Source: an uncultured Clostridia bacterium (GTDB lineage Bacteria; Bacillota; Clostridia; Lachnospirales; Anaerotignaceae). Taken from it: 64,000 nucleotides of DNA. Shown piece after piece: positions 24,332-33,414 of the stretch. The notes beneath the pieces were generated by a model, which did no database searches, was not told where the DNA came from, and saw only the letters and a list, made by a program, of their open reading frames with translations. Numbering within the stretch: the stretch's first letter is position 1; the number at the start of each line of letters is the position of its first letter. The stretch lies in contig CALWRF010000040.1 of NCBI GenBank assembly GCA_944383885.1, positions 62,001 through 126,000 of the forward strand. The letters are read 5' to 3'. Position numbers and translations under genes: made by a program.

Positions 24332-25636
24332 TTAAATCAAAATATTAAGTTTTTTAGCCTCAAACAAAAGTTCTTCTCTAAATTTAGGGTGCGCGATATT
24401 TATAATTTCTTTTGTGCGCTCACGCATTGTTTTTCCAAAAAGCTCCGCAACGCCGTACTCCGTAACTATGCAGTCAACTTCGTTTTTATGTGTTGTAACA
24501 GCCGAGCCATAAGTAAGCATAGGCTTAATGCGTGATATGCTTCCGCCTTTGGCTGTTGAGTTCATGGCTATAAAGCTTCTGCCGCCTTTGCTCATTTTAG
24601 CGCCCTTTACATAATCAAACTGCCCTCCCGAACCGCTGAAAGGCATTGGTCCCAGTGTTTCGGAGCAGACCTGACCGAAAAAATCCACCTCAAGCCCGGC
24701 ATTTACCGAAATAAATTTATCGTTCTTAGCTATGTTATACGGGTCGTTTACATATTCCACAGGAAGCATTACAAGTGACGGGTTGTTGTCTATATAGTCA
24801 TATACCCTCTTGCTACCAAAACAGAATGTGCTTACGCTCTGTCTTTTATGGAATGTTTTTTTCTCATTTGTTACAGCGCCGCATTCTATCAAATCCACCA
24901 TAGCGTCTGAGAACATTTCAGTATGTATGCCCAAATCCTTTTTGCCCGCAAGAGCCTTTCCCAGCGCGCCGGAAACACCGCCTATGCCTATTTGTATAGT
25001 AGCTTCATCCGGCACAAGAGGCGCTATTAAATCGCCTATTTTATAGTCATTTTCACTTGGCTCACCAACAGGAAGCTCAAATACAGGCTCGTCTTTTTCA
25101 CAAAGAGCTTCCACTTGTGAAATATGTATAAAATTCTGACCGAATGTACGCGGCATAAATTTATTTACTTCTACATAAACATGCTTGGCGTTTCTTAACA
25201 TTCCCAATGTTTCGCCAAAATACGGACCTGTTGAAAAATATCCATGCTCATCCATAGGCGAAACAACCATAAGAAGAACATCTAAATCATGTCTTAAATC
25301 GTAAATTTCAGGATAGTCGGAATAATTATAGCTGAAATAATCAAACCTGCCTTCCTGTCCGCCTTTTCGTGAACCGGCGCCGAAAAACCATGACACAAAA
25401 TCAAACTTTCCTTCAAACTCCGGTTTAAGGTAATCCCTGCCGCCAAAAGTAAGAGTGCCATTTGTTTTTATTTTGCTTATTTCGCCTTTTTCAACTCTTG
25501 CTGCTATGGCATTAACAATATCCACCGGCTCGCCCATACAAATAGGCGACGCGCAGTTATAGCCGGATTTAATACGCTCCGCTATGCCTTCTGCCGTTGT
25601 AAGGCGGTCTTTATACATTGCGTCGAATTTGCTCAA
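24332..25636 (-). CDS. Acetyl-CoA hydrolase/transferase family (4-hydroxybutyrate or butyryl-CoA:acetate CoA-transferase)
   Basis: 434 residues, the normal length of the 4-hydroxybutyrate/butyryl-CoA:acetate CoA-transferase group. The catalytic glutamate is in GIHTEMFSDAMVDL (Glu240). The CoA-binding signature GSGGQFDYVKGA (335-346) is complete. It exchanges CoA between an acyl-CoA and acetate, usually the last step of butyrate formation or the entry of 4-hydroxybutyrate. GSGGQFDY alone does not separate the two specificities. The start is a TTG at 25636, nine bases after GGAGG. No other butyrate-pathway genes are in the window. Confidence 0.9.
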   Translation of the reverse strand: MSKFDAMYKDRLTTAEGIAERIKSGYNCASPICMGEPVDIVNAIAARVEKGEISKIKTNGTLTFGGRDYLKPEFEGKFDFVSWFFGAGSRKGGQEGRFDYFSYNYSDYPEIYDLRHDLDVLLMVVSPMDEHGYFSTGPYFGETLGMLRNAKHVYVEVNKFMPRTFGQNFIHISQVEALCEKDEPVFELPVGEPSENDYKIGDLIAPLVPDEATIQIGIGGVSGALGKALAGKKDLGIHTEMFSDAMVDLIECGAVTNEKKTFHKRQSVSTFCFGSKRVYDYIDNNPSLVMLPVEYVNDPYNIAKNDKFISVNAGLEVDFFGQVCSETLGPMPFSGSGGQFDYVKGAKMSKGGRSFIAMNSTAKGGSISRIKPMLTYGSAVTTHKNEVDCIVTEYGVAELFGKTMRERTKEIINIAHPKFREELLFEAKKLNILI

Positions 25637-25748
25637 AAAAATGCCCCTCCTTTATATTTACATTTAATTACCATTAACATAAATATACCATAGAAGGGCA
25701 TCACTTTGCTGGATTTTTTTGTATACAAAAGCCTGATTTTGAATTTAA

Positions 25749-26504
25749 TTATAAATCTATTATAAGTTCAACAGGGCAGTGGTCGGAACCCATTATATCA
25801 GTGTGAATAACGGCATCTTTCATTTTATCTGCTATATCATCCGACACAACAAAATAGTCAATACGCCATCCGGCATTGTTCTTTCTGGCATTAAACCTAT
25901 AGCTCCACCATGAATAAACCCCTGTTTTATCAGGATAAAAATACCTGAATGAGTCTACAAAACCGCTTTTTAAAAGTTCTGTAAATTTTTCTCTTTCCTC
26001 ATAAGTAAAACCGGCTTTTCCTATATTCGGCTTAGGGTTTTTAAGGTCTATTTCCTCATGCGCCACATTAAGGTCGCCGCAGAAAACAACCGGCTTAATA
26101 TTTTTAAGCTCTACAAGGTAATCCCTTATATCGTCTTCCCATTTTACCCTGTAATCAAGCCTTGCGTTTTCTGCCTGGGAGTTAGGCACATACGCCGTTA
26201 CATAAAAGAAGTTTTCAAACTCCAGTGTAATAACTCTGCCTTCCCTGTCATGCTCATCTATCCCAATGCCGTAAGTTACGTTTAAAGGTTTGATTTTTGT
26301 AAATACGGCAGTGCCGGAATAGCCTTTTTTCTCGGCATAGTTCCAGTACTGATAATAGCCTTCTGTTTTAAGGTCAATCTGCCCTTGCTGGAGTTTGGTT
26401 TCCTGAACAGAAAATATATCAGCGTCAGCAGAATTAAAATAATCCATAAAGCCTTTGCCCACAGCCGCCCTAAGACCGTTTACGTTCCATGAAATAAATC
26501 TCAT
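25749..26504 (-). CDS. xth: Exodeoxyribonuclease III
   Basis: 251 residues. AP endonuclease/3'-5' exonuclease for base-excision repair. Catalytic motifs: FISWNVNGLRA (Asn7), FSVQETKLQQG (Glu35), VFCGDLNVAHEEIDLKNP (Asp-Asn pair), WRIDYFVVS and the C-terminal GSDHCPVELIIDL (Asp-His). Its ATG overlaps the stop of the deoxycytidylate deaminase gene by one base (TGATG), so the two are translated together. Confidence 0.97.
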   Translation of the reverse strand: MRFISWNVNGLRAAVGKGFMDYFNSADADIFSVQETKLQQGQIDLKTEGYYQYWNYAEKKGYSGTAVFTKIKPLNVTYGIGIDEHDREGRVITLEFENFFYVTAYVPNSQAENARLDYRVKWEDDIRDYLVELKNIKPVVFCGDLNVAHEEIDLKNPKPNIGKAGFTYEEREKFTELLKSGFVDSFRYFYPDKTGVYSWWSYRFNARKNNAGWRIDYFVVSDDIADKMKDAVIHTDIMGSDHCPVELIIDL

Positions 26505-26956
26505 CAGTCAATACCTCCAAATTTTATAAGCTCAACTTTAGCCTCGTTAAGCATGTTTAATGAAAGCTCGTCAGGATAATCGCCTTTATATACTATCTTT
26601 TTAATACCAGCGTTTATAACCATTTTGGCACATATTACACATGGCTGAAGCGTAACATACATAGTAGCGCCTTGAGTGCTTACGCCTATTTTAGCTGCCT
26701 GAATTATAGCGTTTTGCTCGGCATGGAGCGCCCTGCAAAGCTCATGCCTCTCGCCTGAAGGAATTTTAAGCTCGCTTCTGAGGCATGAGCCTAAATCGCT
26801 GCAATGCCTGATTCCTTCCGGGGCGCCGTTGTAACCGGTAGTTATTATCCTGTTGTCTTTAACTATCAGCGCCCCTACCTGCCTTCTTAAACATGTGGAG
26901 CGTGTTTTTACAATTTCGGCTATCTGCATAAAATATTCGTCCCAGCTTGCGCGCAT
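26504..26956 (-). CDS. dCMP deaminase (ComEB-like)
   Basis: 150 residues, zinc-dependent cytidine-deaminase fold. Zinc ligands: HAE (His78, catalytic Glu80) and PCVIC (Cys106, Cys109). It converts dCMP to dUMP, the substrate of ThyA encoded at 57175-58005. The start at 26956 follows GGAGGG; the 20 upstream codons of the open frame are not supported. Overlaps xth by one base. Confidence 0.92.
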   Translation of the reverse strand: MRASWDEYFMQIAEIVKTRSTCLRRQVGALIVKDNRIITTGYNGAPEGIRHCSDLGSCLRSELKIPSGERHELCRALHAEQNAIIQAAKIGVSTQGATMYVTLQPCVICAKMVINAGIKKIVYKGDYPDELSLNMLNEAKVELIKFGGID

Positions 26957-27051
26957 AAAAAATCCCTCCAAAAATCCGACATTATTTTGTTTTTTTGTTA
27001 TTTTAACATACAACAACGGATTTTTTAAGGGAAATTTATAAATTGCATTAT

Positions 27052-28266
27052 TTAATTATTCTTAACATTAGGAAGCACTATTCTTTCGCCTACATAAAGC
27101 TTGTCTATGTCAGTTATGGAATTAATTTCCATTACTGAAGTTATCATTTCCGGCGAACCATAGTAGCTGTCGCATATACTCCAAAGCGTGTCACCGTACT
27201 GTATTGTATAAATCGCGGCTGAATCAAGATTTTTGCCATCTTTTGTTTCTTCTTTCTCATTTTCCGCCTTAATGTTTTGCTCTTCTTTGCGTTTCTGCTC
27301 TTCCTCCTGGGCTTTAACCGCAAATACCTGTTCCGCTGTGGTTTCCATCTGTGTGTTTATGCTTTCGTAGGAATACTTAACATCGGTTATCTCTTTTTCC
27401 AAAGTCTGTAGCCTGTCCATATTATTTACCATATTAACACACATAAAAACAAAAGCTGCGCATATTGCGCCTGTAAAAACAGTCATGGCAGCATATTTTC
27501 CATTTTTGGATTTTCTTTTGCTGTCTTCTTTTGCGTTTAAAACTTTTCGTATTCTTTCAGCTGCGTCTATGCGGTCTATGGTTTCAGGCTTGTCCTTTGT
27601 TTCAGAACCGGTTTTGCCGGATTTATCAAATTCAGGCAATTCCTCTTTTCTTATGCTTTCAGGTATTTCCTTTGGTTTTGATATGCTGTTATCCAGCATG
27701 TACTCCTGCATGGCTTCGTTTTTGTCGTAATATATAAAATAACCCTTTACCGGGCGTAAAGATGTCATTTCATCGTTATAAGCATAAAAGCACTCCTGCT
27801 TTTCCATAGGGTCTATTGTGCAGAAAACCTGAAATTTATTTTTAAAGCACTTCTTATGAAATACTTCATCTCGCGCCATCATAAAAATACCAAATTCAGG
27901 CTGGACGTGGCACCAGCCGAGGATACTTAAACCATCAAAATACCTGCGCATCTGTTCGTTTATGTAAATCCATGACTCATCGGTAAATGTAAGGGCGCCG
28001 TTTTCCTCAGCTGTATTTTTAGCCTGTATAACTCCGCTTATTATAACTACATCGCAGTCATTTATATATGTATGCTTACCAGCCAAAACCATAAGCTTTT
28101 CTTTTGAGCCGCCTGTTTTGGCGTATTGGTACATATATGTATATACATAATCCTCAATGTATATTTTAAGCGTTTTGTCGATATTGCCCATTTGCTTTAC
28201 ATTAACAGGAAACGTAAATTCCTTCTGGCCCGGCGCTGTGCCGTTTTGTTCAAAATCCTGCTGCAT
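27052..28266 (-). CDS. Membrane LysM protein with degenerate JAMM/MPN-like domain
   Basis: 404 residues. Residues ~20-180 resemble an MPN/JAMM domain: [17 protein letters not shown] (117-133) matches the HxH-x10-D metalloprotease motif in spacing, but the second His is Gln122. A charged linker follows, then one membrane helix (~258-282), a long charged coiled coil (~285-345) and a LysM domain at the C-terminus ([18 protein letters not shown] to YVGERIVLP, 353-398). The topology predicts a cytoplasmic MPN-like part and LysM outside, bound to peptidoglycan. The start at 28266 follows GGGGAGGACACAGC. The function is unknown; the MPN assignment is my inference from the motif. Confidence 0.75.
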   Translation of the reverse strand: MQQDFEQNGTAPGQKEFTFPVNVKQMGNIDKTLKIYIEDYVYTYMYQYAKTGGSKEKLMVLAGKHTYINDCDVVIISGVIQAKNTAEENGALTFTDESWIYINEQMRRYFDGLSILGWCHVQPEFGIFMMARDEVFHKKCFKNKFQVFCTIDPMEKQECFYAYNDEMTSLRPVKGYFIYYDKNEAMQEYMLDNSISKPKEIPESIRKEELPEFDKSGKTGSETKDKPETIDRIDAAERIRKVLNAKEDSKRKSKNGKYAAMTVFTGAICAAFVFMCVNMVNNMDRLQTLEKEITDVKYSYESINTQMETTAEQVFAVKAQEEEQKRKEEQNIKAENEKEETKDGKNLDSAAIYTIQYGDTLWSICDSYYGSPEMITSVMEINSITDIDKLYVGERIVLPNVKNN

Positions 28267-28632
28267 GCTGTGTCCTCCCCTTTTTAGCGGTATATTTAAA
28301 AATTTCGATTGCTGTAAAACTTTTGCGCCAATAAACGGCACCTGTCTTATACAGTAAAAGCCATTTAATCTGTCTTAAAAAAAATATACCACCTAAGACG
28401 GAGAGATTTTGTAGAAAGCTGTAAATAACGCTCTTTTTTCAAACGCAAATTTCAGCAAAAACTGCTTTTTTATATACTGTTTATTACCTTTTTATACCTT
28501 CTTAAACTTATTATCTCAAACCATATTAATAACTTTTTCATAACATCTTCCCATAATGCCTCTGCATAAATTTATGGTTTTTTAGCACATAAAAAACAGG
28601 CAAATGCCTTTGCCTGTTTTGGATATTATAAA
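28267..28632. other. Intergenic region between pgi and the LysM/MPN gene
   Basis: 366 bases. It holds the pgi terminator (28593-28620) at one end and the ribosome site of the LysM/MPN gene at the other. A GTCTTA/TAAGAC inverted repeat near 28370-28400 may belong to the promoter of the latter. No open frame or known RNA was seen. Confidence 0.5.
28593..28621 (-). terminator. Terminator of pgi
   Basis: AAAACAGGCA (28593-28602) pairs with TGCCTGTTTT (28611-28620), 12 bases past the pgi stop. Confidence 0.85.
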
Positions 28633-30045
28633 TTATTTAATTATATATTTGTCTTTCTTTTCAGGTCTTGAGTCTAATTCTTTTTTCTTTTCCTCATATC
28701 CCGGTCTGCCGAACATAGCATACGTAGCGTTTTTGCCTTCCTCAACGCCCGGCTGGTCAAAAGCGTTTATGTTAAGAAGCTCGCCTGCAAAGCCTGTGGC
28801 TACTTCAAACATATATAAAAGCCCGCCTAAAGTAAATTCGTTAACCTCAGGCAGCGTTATTGTAAGGCTCATTTTGCTTGCTTTATAAAGTGCGTATTCT
28901 GTAGCTATCTGTTCTGTCTGAATAAGCCTGTTTTGTGTAACACCGCCTAAAAAGCCAAGGCTTGGTATATCGCCGTAAATAGCCGGAATATTCATTGTTC
29001 TTCTGTAGTTTTCAACACCTAAAAGTACAATCATCTTGTCGAAAGGTCCTTCTGTGTAAAGCTGAACCTGCGAATGCTGGTCTGTAACGCCTAAAGCCTT
29101 AACAGGAGTCTGTCCGGCATATATTTCATTATGCTCATTGTCGAATTTTTTTCCAAGGGATTCCGCCCAAAGCTGAGCAAACCAATCGGAAATAAGCTTT
29201 AATGAGTCCGCATAAGGCATCATAACGGCAATGTTTACGCCATTATTCATAGCTATATAGCTTAAAACGGCGTACATATAAGCCGGATTTTTGTAAATGT
29301 CATCATTTTTGCAAATTTCGTCCATACATGCGGCGCCTTCAAGCATTTTTTTAATGTCTATTCCGCACATAGCCGCCGGAAGAAGTCCAACAGGTGTAAG
29401 TTCTGAAAATCTTCCGCCTACCCCGGAAGGTATTATAAATGTCTTGTATCCTTCTTCTTTGGCAATTTTAATAAGGTTGCCGTTTACTTTGTCGGTTGTG
29501 CATACTATGTGCTTAGCGGCGTCTTCCTTGCTTAATTTTTCAGAAAGCATTTCTTTAATTATCATAAACTGGCTCATTGTTTCAGATGTGCTGCCGCTTT
29601 TTGAAATGCAGTTGAAAAGGCATTTTGTAACATCTGTCATATCAAAGAAGTAAGAAAGCTTTTCAGGGTCTACATTATCCATTACATAAAGCTTAGGAAA
29701 ACCGTTTCTTTTTTCTTTAGGAAGCTCGTTGTAATAAGGGCTGTTTATAGCCTGCTGAACTGCCATAGGACCCAAAGCCGAACCGCCTATGCCTAAAACT
29801 ACAAACGCGTCAAAATCATCTTTAACACTGTTTACATAATTAATTATGTCTTCCACAACTTCATTCTGGTTATATGGAAGGTCGCGCCAGTCCATTTTGC
29901 CTGACTCTCTTTTTTCAGTCATCGCCCTGCTGGCAGATTCAATTTTCCCCTTAAGTGCCTGTATGTCAGATTCTTTAATGCCTTTGCCGCCTATAAAATC
30001 ACTCATCATGTTGTTAAAATCAAATTTAATACCCATGTTGCCCAT
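28633..30045 (-). CDS. pgi: Glucose-6-phosphate isomerase
   Basis: 470 residues, bacterial PGI with two SIS domains. It interconverts glucose-6-phosphate and fructose-6-phosphate. VLGIGGSALGPMAVQ (~82-96) and the phosphate-binding ISKSGSTSETMSQF (~144-157) are clear, with the catalytic VPSGVGGRFSELTPVGLLP region (~200-220). The ribosome site GGGGG with eight bases of spacing supports the first ATG (MGNMGIKF). It lies 20 bases downstream of pdaA and may be co-transcribed with it. Confidence 0.97.
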   Translation of the reverse strand: MGNMGIKFDFNNMMSDFIGGKGIKESDIQALKGKIESASRAMTEKRESGKMDWRDLPYNQNEVVEDIINYVNSVKDDFDAFVVLGIGGSALGPMAVQQAINSPYYNELPKEKRNGFPKLYVMDNVDPEKLSYFFDMTDVTKCLFNCISKSGSTSETMSQFMIIKEMLSEKLSKEDAAKHIVCTTDKVNGNLIKIAKEEGYKTFIIPSGVGGRFSELTPVGLLPAAMCGIDIKKMLEGAACMDEICKNDDIYKNPAYMYAVLSYIAMNNGVNIAVMMPYADSLKLISDWFAQLWAESLGKKFDNEHNEIYAGQTPVKALGVTDQHSQVQLYTEGPFDKMIVLLGVENYRRTMNIPAIYGDIPSLGFLGGVTQNRLIQTEQIATEYALYKASKMSLTITLPEVNEFTLGGLLYMFEVATGFAGELLNINAFDQPGVEEGKNATYAMFGRPGYEEKKKELDSRPEKKDKYIIK

Positions 30046-30065
30046 TTTTAATTCCCCCTTATATT

Positions 30066-30944
30066 TTACGGAAGCCTGTAAAGGCTTTCAAATGTGTAGC
30101 CCTGCGCTTTAAGCTCCTTTATGGCGCTGTCAAGAGCCTCAGTATTGGACTCAGATACTGCGTGAAGAAGCATTATACAGCCGTTATGGCTGTAGTTAAT
30201 TATATTGTTAAAAGCTGCTTCTTTGCCCGGCTGGTCGTCTGTAACCCAGTCCCTGTAGGCAAAACTCCAAAATATGGTTTTATACCCCAACTGCTGTGTT
30301 TTTTCAAGTGTCCTGATACTGTAAACACCTTCAGGCGGTCTGAAAAACGGCGGCATGTCCTGCCCCGTAACTTCTTTAAAATATTCGGCGCAGCCGTTAA
30401 TCTCTTCAGCTATCTCCTCATCAGTTAAAGAAGTTAAGTCAGGATGCGTAACTGAATGATTGCCTACTACATGACCTTCATTTACCATTCTTTTAACAAG
30501 TTCCGGCTCACTTTTGATGTAGCTTTTTGTCACAAAAAAAGCTGCCGGCACGTCATTTTCCTTTAAAGTATCAAGTATACGGCTTGTGCAGCCGTTTTCA
30601 TACCCTTCGTCAAATGTAAGATATATAACTTTCCGGCTTACATCGCCCAAATAATACGCATCATACTGGCTTATGTTAATATCCATTTGAGCGCTTGGCG
30701 GCGTTTTTGTTGTATTTCTGGAAAACCACCAGCTCTTTTTGTCGTTATATCCTACAAGGGGGTTATTGCTTTCCGGCTGCGGCGGCATTAAAGCCTTAAT
30801 TGCCTCATAGTCAAACTCCTGTTCTTGGCTTACCTGCTGTGTTTCCTGTTCTGTGCTGCCGTTAAAAGCTTCTGTATCAAACGTAACAGTCTGCACAACA
30901 GCTACAGCCACTGAAACAATATATGCTGCAAAACGAGAAATCAT
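30066..30944 (-). CDS. Polysaccharide deacetylase, PdaA-like
   Basis: 292 residues. An N-terminal hydrophobic signal/anchor (~5-22) is followed by a Glu/Gln-rich linker and a NodB domain from ~105. Motifs: LTFDEGYENG (109-118), NHSVTHPD (162-169, metal His163 and His167), FFRPPEGVYS and a late MLLHAV. The YENG variant and the FWSFAYRDW segment are typical of PdaA, which deacetylates muramic acid so that muramic delta-lactam can form in the spore cortex. The sporulation role is inferred from family. It precedes pgi. Confidence 0.88.
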   Translation of the reverse strand: MISRFAAYIVSVAVAVVQTVTFDTEAFNGSTEQETQQVSQEQEFDYEAIKALMPPQPESNNPLVGYNDKKSWWFSRNTTKTPPSAQMDINISQYDAYYLGDVSRKVIYLTFDEGYENGCTSRILDTLKENDVPAAFFVTKSYIKSEPELVKRMVNEGHVVGNHSVTHPDLTSLTDEEIAEEINGCAEYFKEVTGQDMPPFFRPPEGVYSIRTLEKTQQLGYKTIFWSFAYRDWVTDDQPGKEAAFNNIINYSHNGCIMLLHAVSESNTEALDSAIKELKAQGYTFESLYRLP

Positions 30945-31258
30945 TTAATCACATCCTCCTGAGAAAATATAATTACGCAAAAACTTAAATCAATTTAAAA
31001 ATTTATATTTTTCTGCAATAACAATTATAACATTTTTTACATATCATATAAAGCACTTAAATAATCTTTAATGCAACTTAATATTTTAAAATTCTTTTAA
31101 AAACGGCAAATAAAACTATATGTAAAAAAAAATTAAAAAATTATGTAATATTTTTAGTTATATTTAAAGTTTTATGTAATTTCCATAATTAAACCTTGCA
31201 TAATACACAGTTTTGATATAGAATAGAAAATAATAATTCAGTGGGAGGTGTAATTCCA
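30945..31258. other. Divergent intergenic region between pdaA and ferredoxin
   Basis: 314 bases, extremely AT-rich. It contains the AGGAGG ribosome site of pdaA at one end and the ferredoxin promoter (31196-31224) at the other. I could not choose a pdaA promoter; sporulation sigma-factor sites would not match the sigma-A pattern. No gene or structured element was seen. Confidence 0.5.
31196..31224 (+). promoter_or_regulatory. Sigma-A promoter of the ferredoxin gene
   Basis: TTGCAT (31196-31201), 17 bases, TAGAAT (31219-31224), about 35 bases before the ATG. Confidence 0.75.
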
Positions 31259-31429
31259 ATGGCATACAAAATTGATAGCAGCTGTATCGGTTGTGGCGCT
31301 TGTGCAGGTGAGTGTCCAGTAGGCGCAATCAAAGAGGACGGCGGTGTATTCGTTATCGACGAATCATCTTGCATTGACTGCGGTGCATGTGCTGGTGCAT
31401 GTCCAGTAGGCGCTCCAAAACAGGCTTAA
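31259..31429 (+). CDS. 2[4Fe-4S] clostridial-type ferredoxin
   Basis: 56 residues. Two CxxCxxCxxxCP motifs (CIGCGACAGECP and CIDCGACAGACP) bind two [4Fe-4S] clusters by the classic crossed arrangement. It is the low-potential electron carrier of pyruvate:ferredoxin oxidoreductase, hydrogenases and Rnf-type complexes. The start at 31259 follows GGGAGGTG. It is monocistronic with a strong promoter and terminator, suggesting high expression. Codons are GC-richer than neighbouring DNA (GGTGCA, TGTCCAGTAGGC), fitting a highly expressed gene. Confidence 0.97.
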   Translation: MAYKIDSSCIGCGACAGECPVGAIKEDGGVFVIDESSCIDCGACAGACPVGAPKQA

Positions 31430-31463
31430 TTGGAATTCCTGTTAAAAGAGAGATACTTATTAT

Positions 31464-31495
31464 AAAAAGAGAGCTGTTAAAGCTCTCTTTTTTTC
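31464..31495 (+). terminator. Terminator of the ferredoxin gene
   Basis: AAAAGAGAGCT (31464-31474) pairs with AGCTCTCTTT (31481-31490), followed by TTTTC. Confidence 0.85.
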
Positions 31496-31560
31496 TTCTT
31501 TTTGTATAAGCTTCTTAACCTTAAATAATAAATAATAATAAAATTTCAGCAAAACTAAAA

Positions 31561-31585
31561 ATACCGCATATCAATTATGCGGTAT
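31561..31585 (-). terminator. Terminator of the dnaB operon
   Basis: ATACCGCATA (31561-31570) pairs perfectly with TATGCGGTAT (31576-31585), with a minus-strand T run; ten bases past the dnaB stop. Confidence 0.85.
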
Positions 31586-31594
31586 AAATTATAT

Positions 31595-32944
31595 TTAAAA
31601 GTTTTTCATCATGTTCGCAAACTTTGTATACTGTCCAAGCCACATAAGGTCTACTGTTCCTGTAGGACCGTTGCGCTGTTTGGCAATTATAAGCTCCGCC
31701 TGGTTTCGCTTTTCAGTATCAGGAAAATAATATTCGTCCCTGTATAAAAACGCCACAACATCAGCGTCCTGCTCTATAGCTCCGGACTCACGCAAATCCG
31801 AAAGCATAGGTCTGTGGTCAGTCCTGCTCTCGCATGCGCGGCTCAGCTGTGAAAGAGCAACAACAGGTGCGTTCATCTCACGTGCTATAGCCTTAAGCGC
31901 CCTTGAAATCTCGGATATTTCCTGCTGGCGTGAATCTGTTTTTGAGTCGGAGCTCATAAGCTGAAGGTAGTCTATTAATATTAAGCCTATGCCTTTTTCC
32001 AGTTTCAGTTTACGGCACTTAGCCCTTATATCCATTGGCGAAACACCCGGCGTATCGTCTATGTAAATATCAGCCTGGGAAAGCGGTCCTATAGCCTGTA
32101 TAAGCTTTGGCCAGTCATCGTCTGTCAGCTCGCCTGTCCTTAACTTCTGGGCATCTATCATAGCCTCAGAGCAGAGCATACGGTTTACAAGCTGCTCTTT
32201 TGACATTTCAAGCGAAAATATGGCAACCGGTACATTGCCTCTTATGGCGGCGTTCTGGGCTATGTTAAGGGCAAAAGCGGTTTTTCCCATAGACGGTCTT
32301 GCCGCTATAAGTATCAAATCCGAAGGCTGCAAGCCTGCTGTTTTTGAGTCAAAATCGGCAAAGCCCGAAGGAACGCCTGTAAGCTTGCCTTTGTTGCGGT
32401 ATATATCCTCTATTTTCTCAAATGCCGAAACGGCGACATCTTTTATATGGTATACACCGCTGGAGCTTCTGCCTTCCATTATGTTAAATATGCCCTGCTC
32501 AGCTTTGTCCAGTATATTGTTTACGCTTTCACTTCCGTCAAAGCACTGCTGCGTTATTTCACCTGTTGTTTTAATAAGGCTCCTTAAAACAGACTTATCT
32601 TTAACTATTTTTGCATAGTTTCGTATGTTTACAGAACTTCCTGCTGAAGATGCGACTTTTCCTAAATAGGCAATACCGCCTACCTGTTCAAAAACACCCT
32701 TTTCCTCCAGCCTGTTTTTAACTGTTATAATATCTATAGGCTCGCCTTTTGAAAAAAGCTCCAGTGCGGCTTCAAAAACGAGTTTGTTGTCCGGGCGGTA
32801 AAAATCATCGGCTTTTAGTATTTCCATAGCTGTAGAAACAGCCTCTCTGTCAATAAACATAGAGCTTAAAACTGCCTGCTCCGCCTCAGCGTCATGGGGC
32901 GGCACTTTTTGGAAATATGAAATTGTATTTTCTTCTTGCCCCAT
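31595..32944 (-). CDS. dnaB: Replicative DNA helicase
   Basis: 449 residues, hexameric helicase of the replication fork. The N-terminal DnaB domain (VPPHDAEAEQAVLSSMFID) and the RecA-like C-terminal domain are complete: Walker A AARPSMGKTAFAL (~214-226), Walker B LILIDYLQLM (~320-329) and the SRALKAIAREMNAPVVALSQLSR segment. It lies 21 bases downstream of rplI, the usual gdpP-rplI-dnaB order of Firmicutes. Confidence 0.98.
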   Translation of the reverse strand: MGQEENTISYFQKVPPHDAEAEQAVLSSMFIDREAVSTAMEILKADDFYRPDNKLVFEAALELFSKGEPIDIITVKNRLEEKGVFEQVGGIAYLGKVASSAGSSVNIRNYAKIVKDKSVLRSLIKTTGEITQQCFDGSESVNNILDKAEQGIFNIMEGRSSSGVYHIKDVAVSAFEKIEDIYRNKGKLTGVPSGFADFDSKTAGLQPSDLILIAARPSMGKTAFALNIAQNAAIRGNVPVAIFSLEMSKEQLVNRMLCSEAMIDAQKLRTGELTDDDWPKLIQAIGPLSQADIYIDDTPGVSPMDIRAKCRKLKLEKGIGLILIDYLQLMSSDSKTDSRQQEISEISRALKAIAREMNAPVVALSQLSRACESRTDHRPMLSDLRESGAIEQDADVVAFLYRDEYYFPDTEKRNQAELIIAKQRNGPTGTVDLMWLGQYTKFANMMKNF

Positions 32945-32965
32945 AAATCTACGCCTCCGTTTTAA

Positions 32966-33412
32966 TTATGCCTCTGAAATTATAACTTTAACTTCAGCCG
33001 TAACTTCAGGGTGAAGCTTAATATTTACATGCCTTGTGCCTACCATTTTAATCTGGTCGTTAAGAACTATTTTTTTCTTGTCAATAACAAGACCTGTCTG
33101 CTGTTCAATAGCCGCCGCTATTTCTTTATTTGTTACAGAGCCGAAAAGCTTGCCATTGTCGCCTGTTTTAACTGAGATTTTAATGTCTTTTTTCCCAAGC
33201 TTTTCCGCAAGCTCTTTAGCTGCGGCAAGCTCTTCGGCTTTTCTTTTTTCTTCAGCTTTTTTCTGAAGCTTAATGCTGTTTAAATTATCGTTTGTAGCCG
33301 CAACAGCTAACTTTTTAGGTAACAAAAAGTTATTTGCATAGCCGTCGCTGGCATTTACTATCTGACCCTTTTTGCCTGTTCCTTTTACATCTTCAAGAAG
33401 TATTACTTTCAT
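32966..33412 (-). CDS. rplI: 50S ribosomal protein L9
   Basis: 148 residues, normal length. N-terminal rRNA-binding domain MKVILLEDVKGTGKKGQIVNASDGYANNFLLPKKLA, long connecting helix, C-terminal domain with KLFGSVTNKEIAAAIEQQTGLVIDKKKI. The start codon is two bases after the gdpP-like stop codon, so the three genes gdpP-like, rplI and dnaB form one transcription unit. Confidence 0.98.
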   Translation of the reverse strand: MKVILLEDVKGTGKKGQIVNASDGYANNFLLPKKLAVAATNDNLNSIKLQKKAEEKRKAEELAAAKELAEKLGKKDIKISVKTGDNGKLFGSVTNKEIAAAIEQQTGLVIDKKKIVLNDQIKMVGTRHVNIKLHPEVTAEVKVIISEA

Positions 33413-33414
33413 TT

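Noticed and set aside
24132..24335. 67-codon frame after the Fur gene
   Set aside because: It overlaps the Fur coding end and runs through two terminators.
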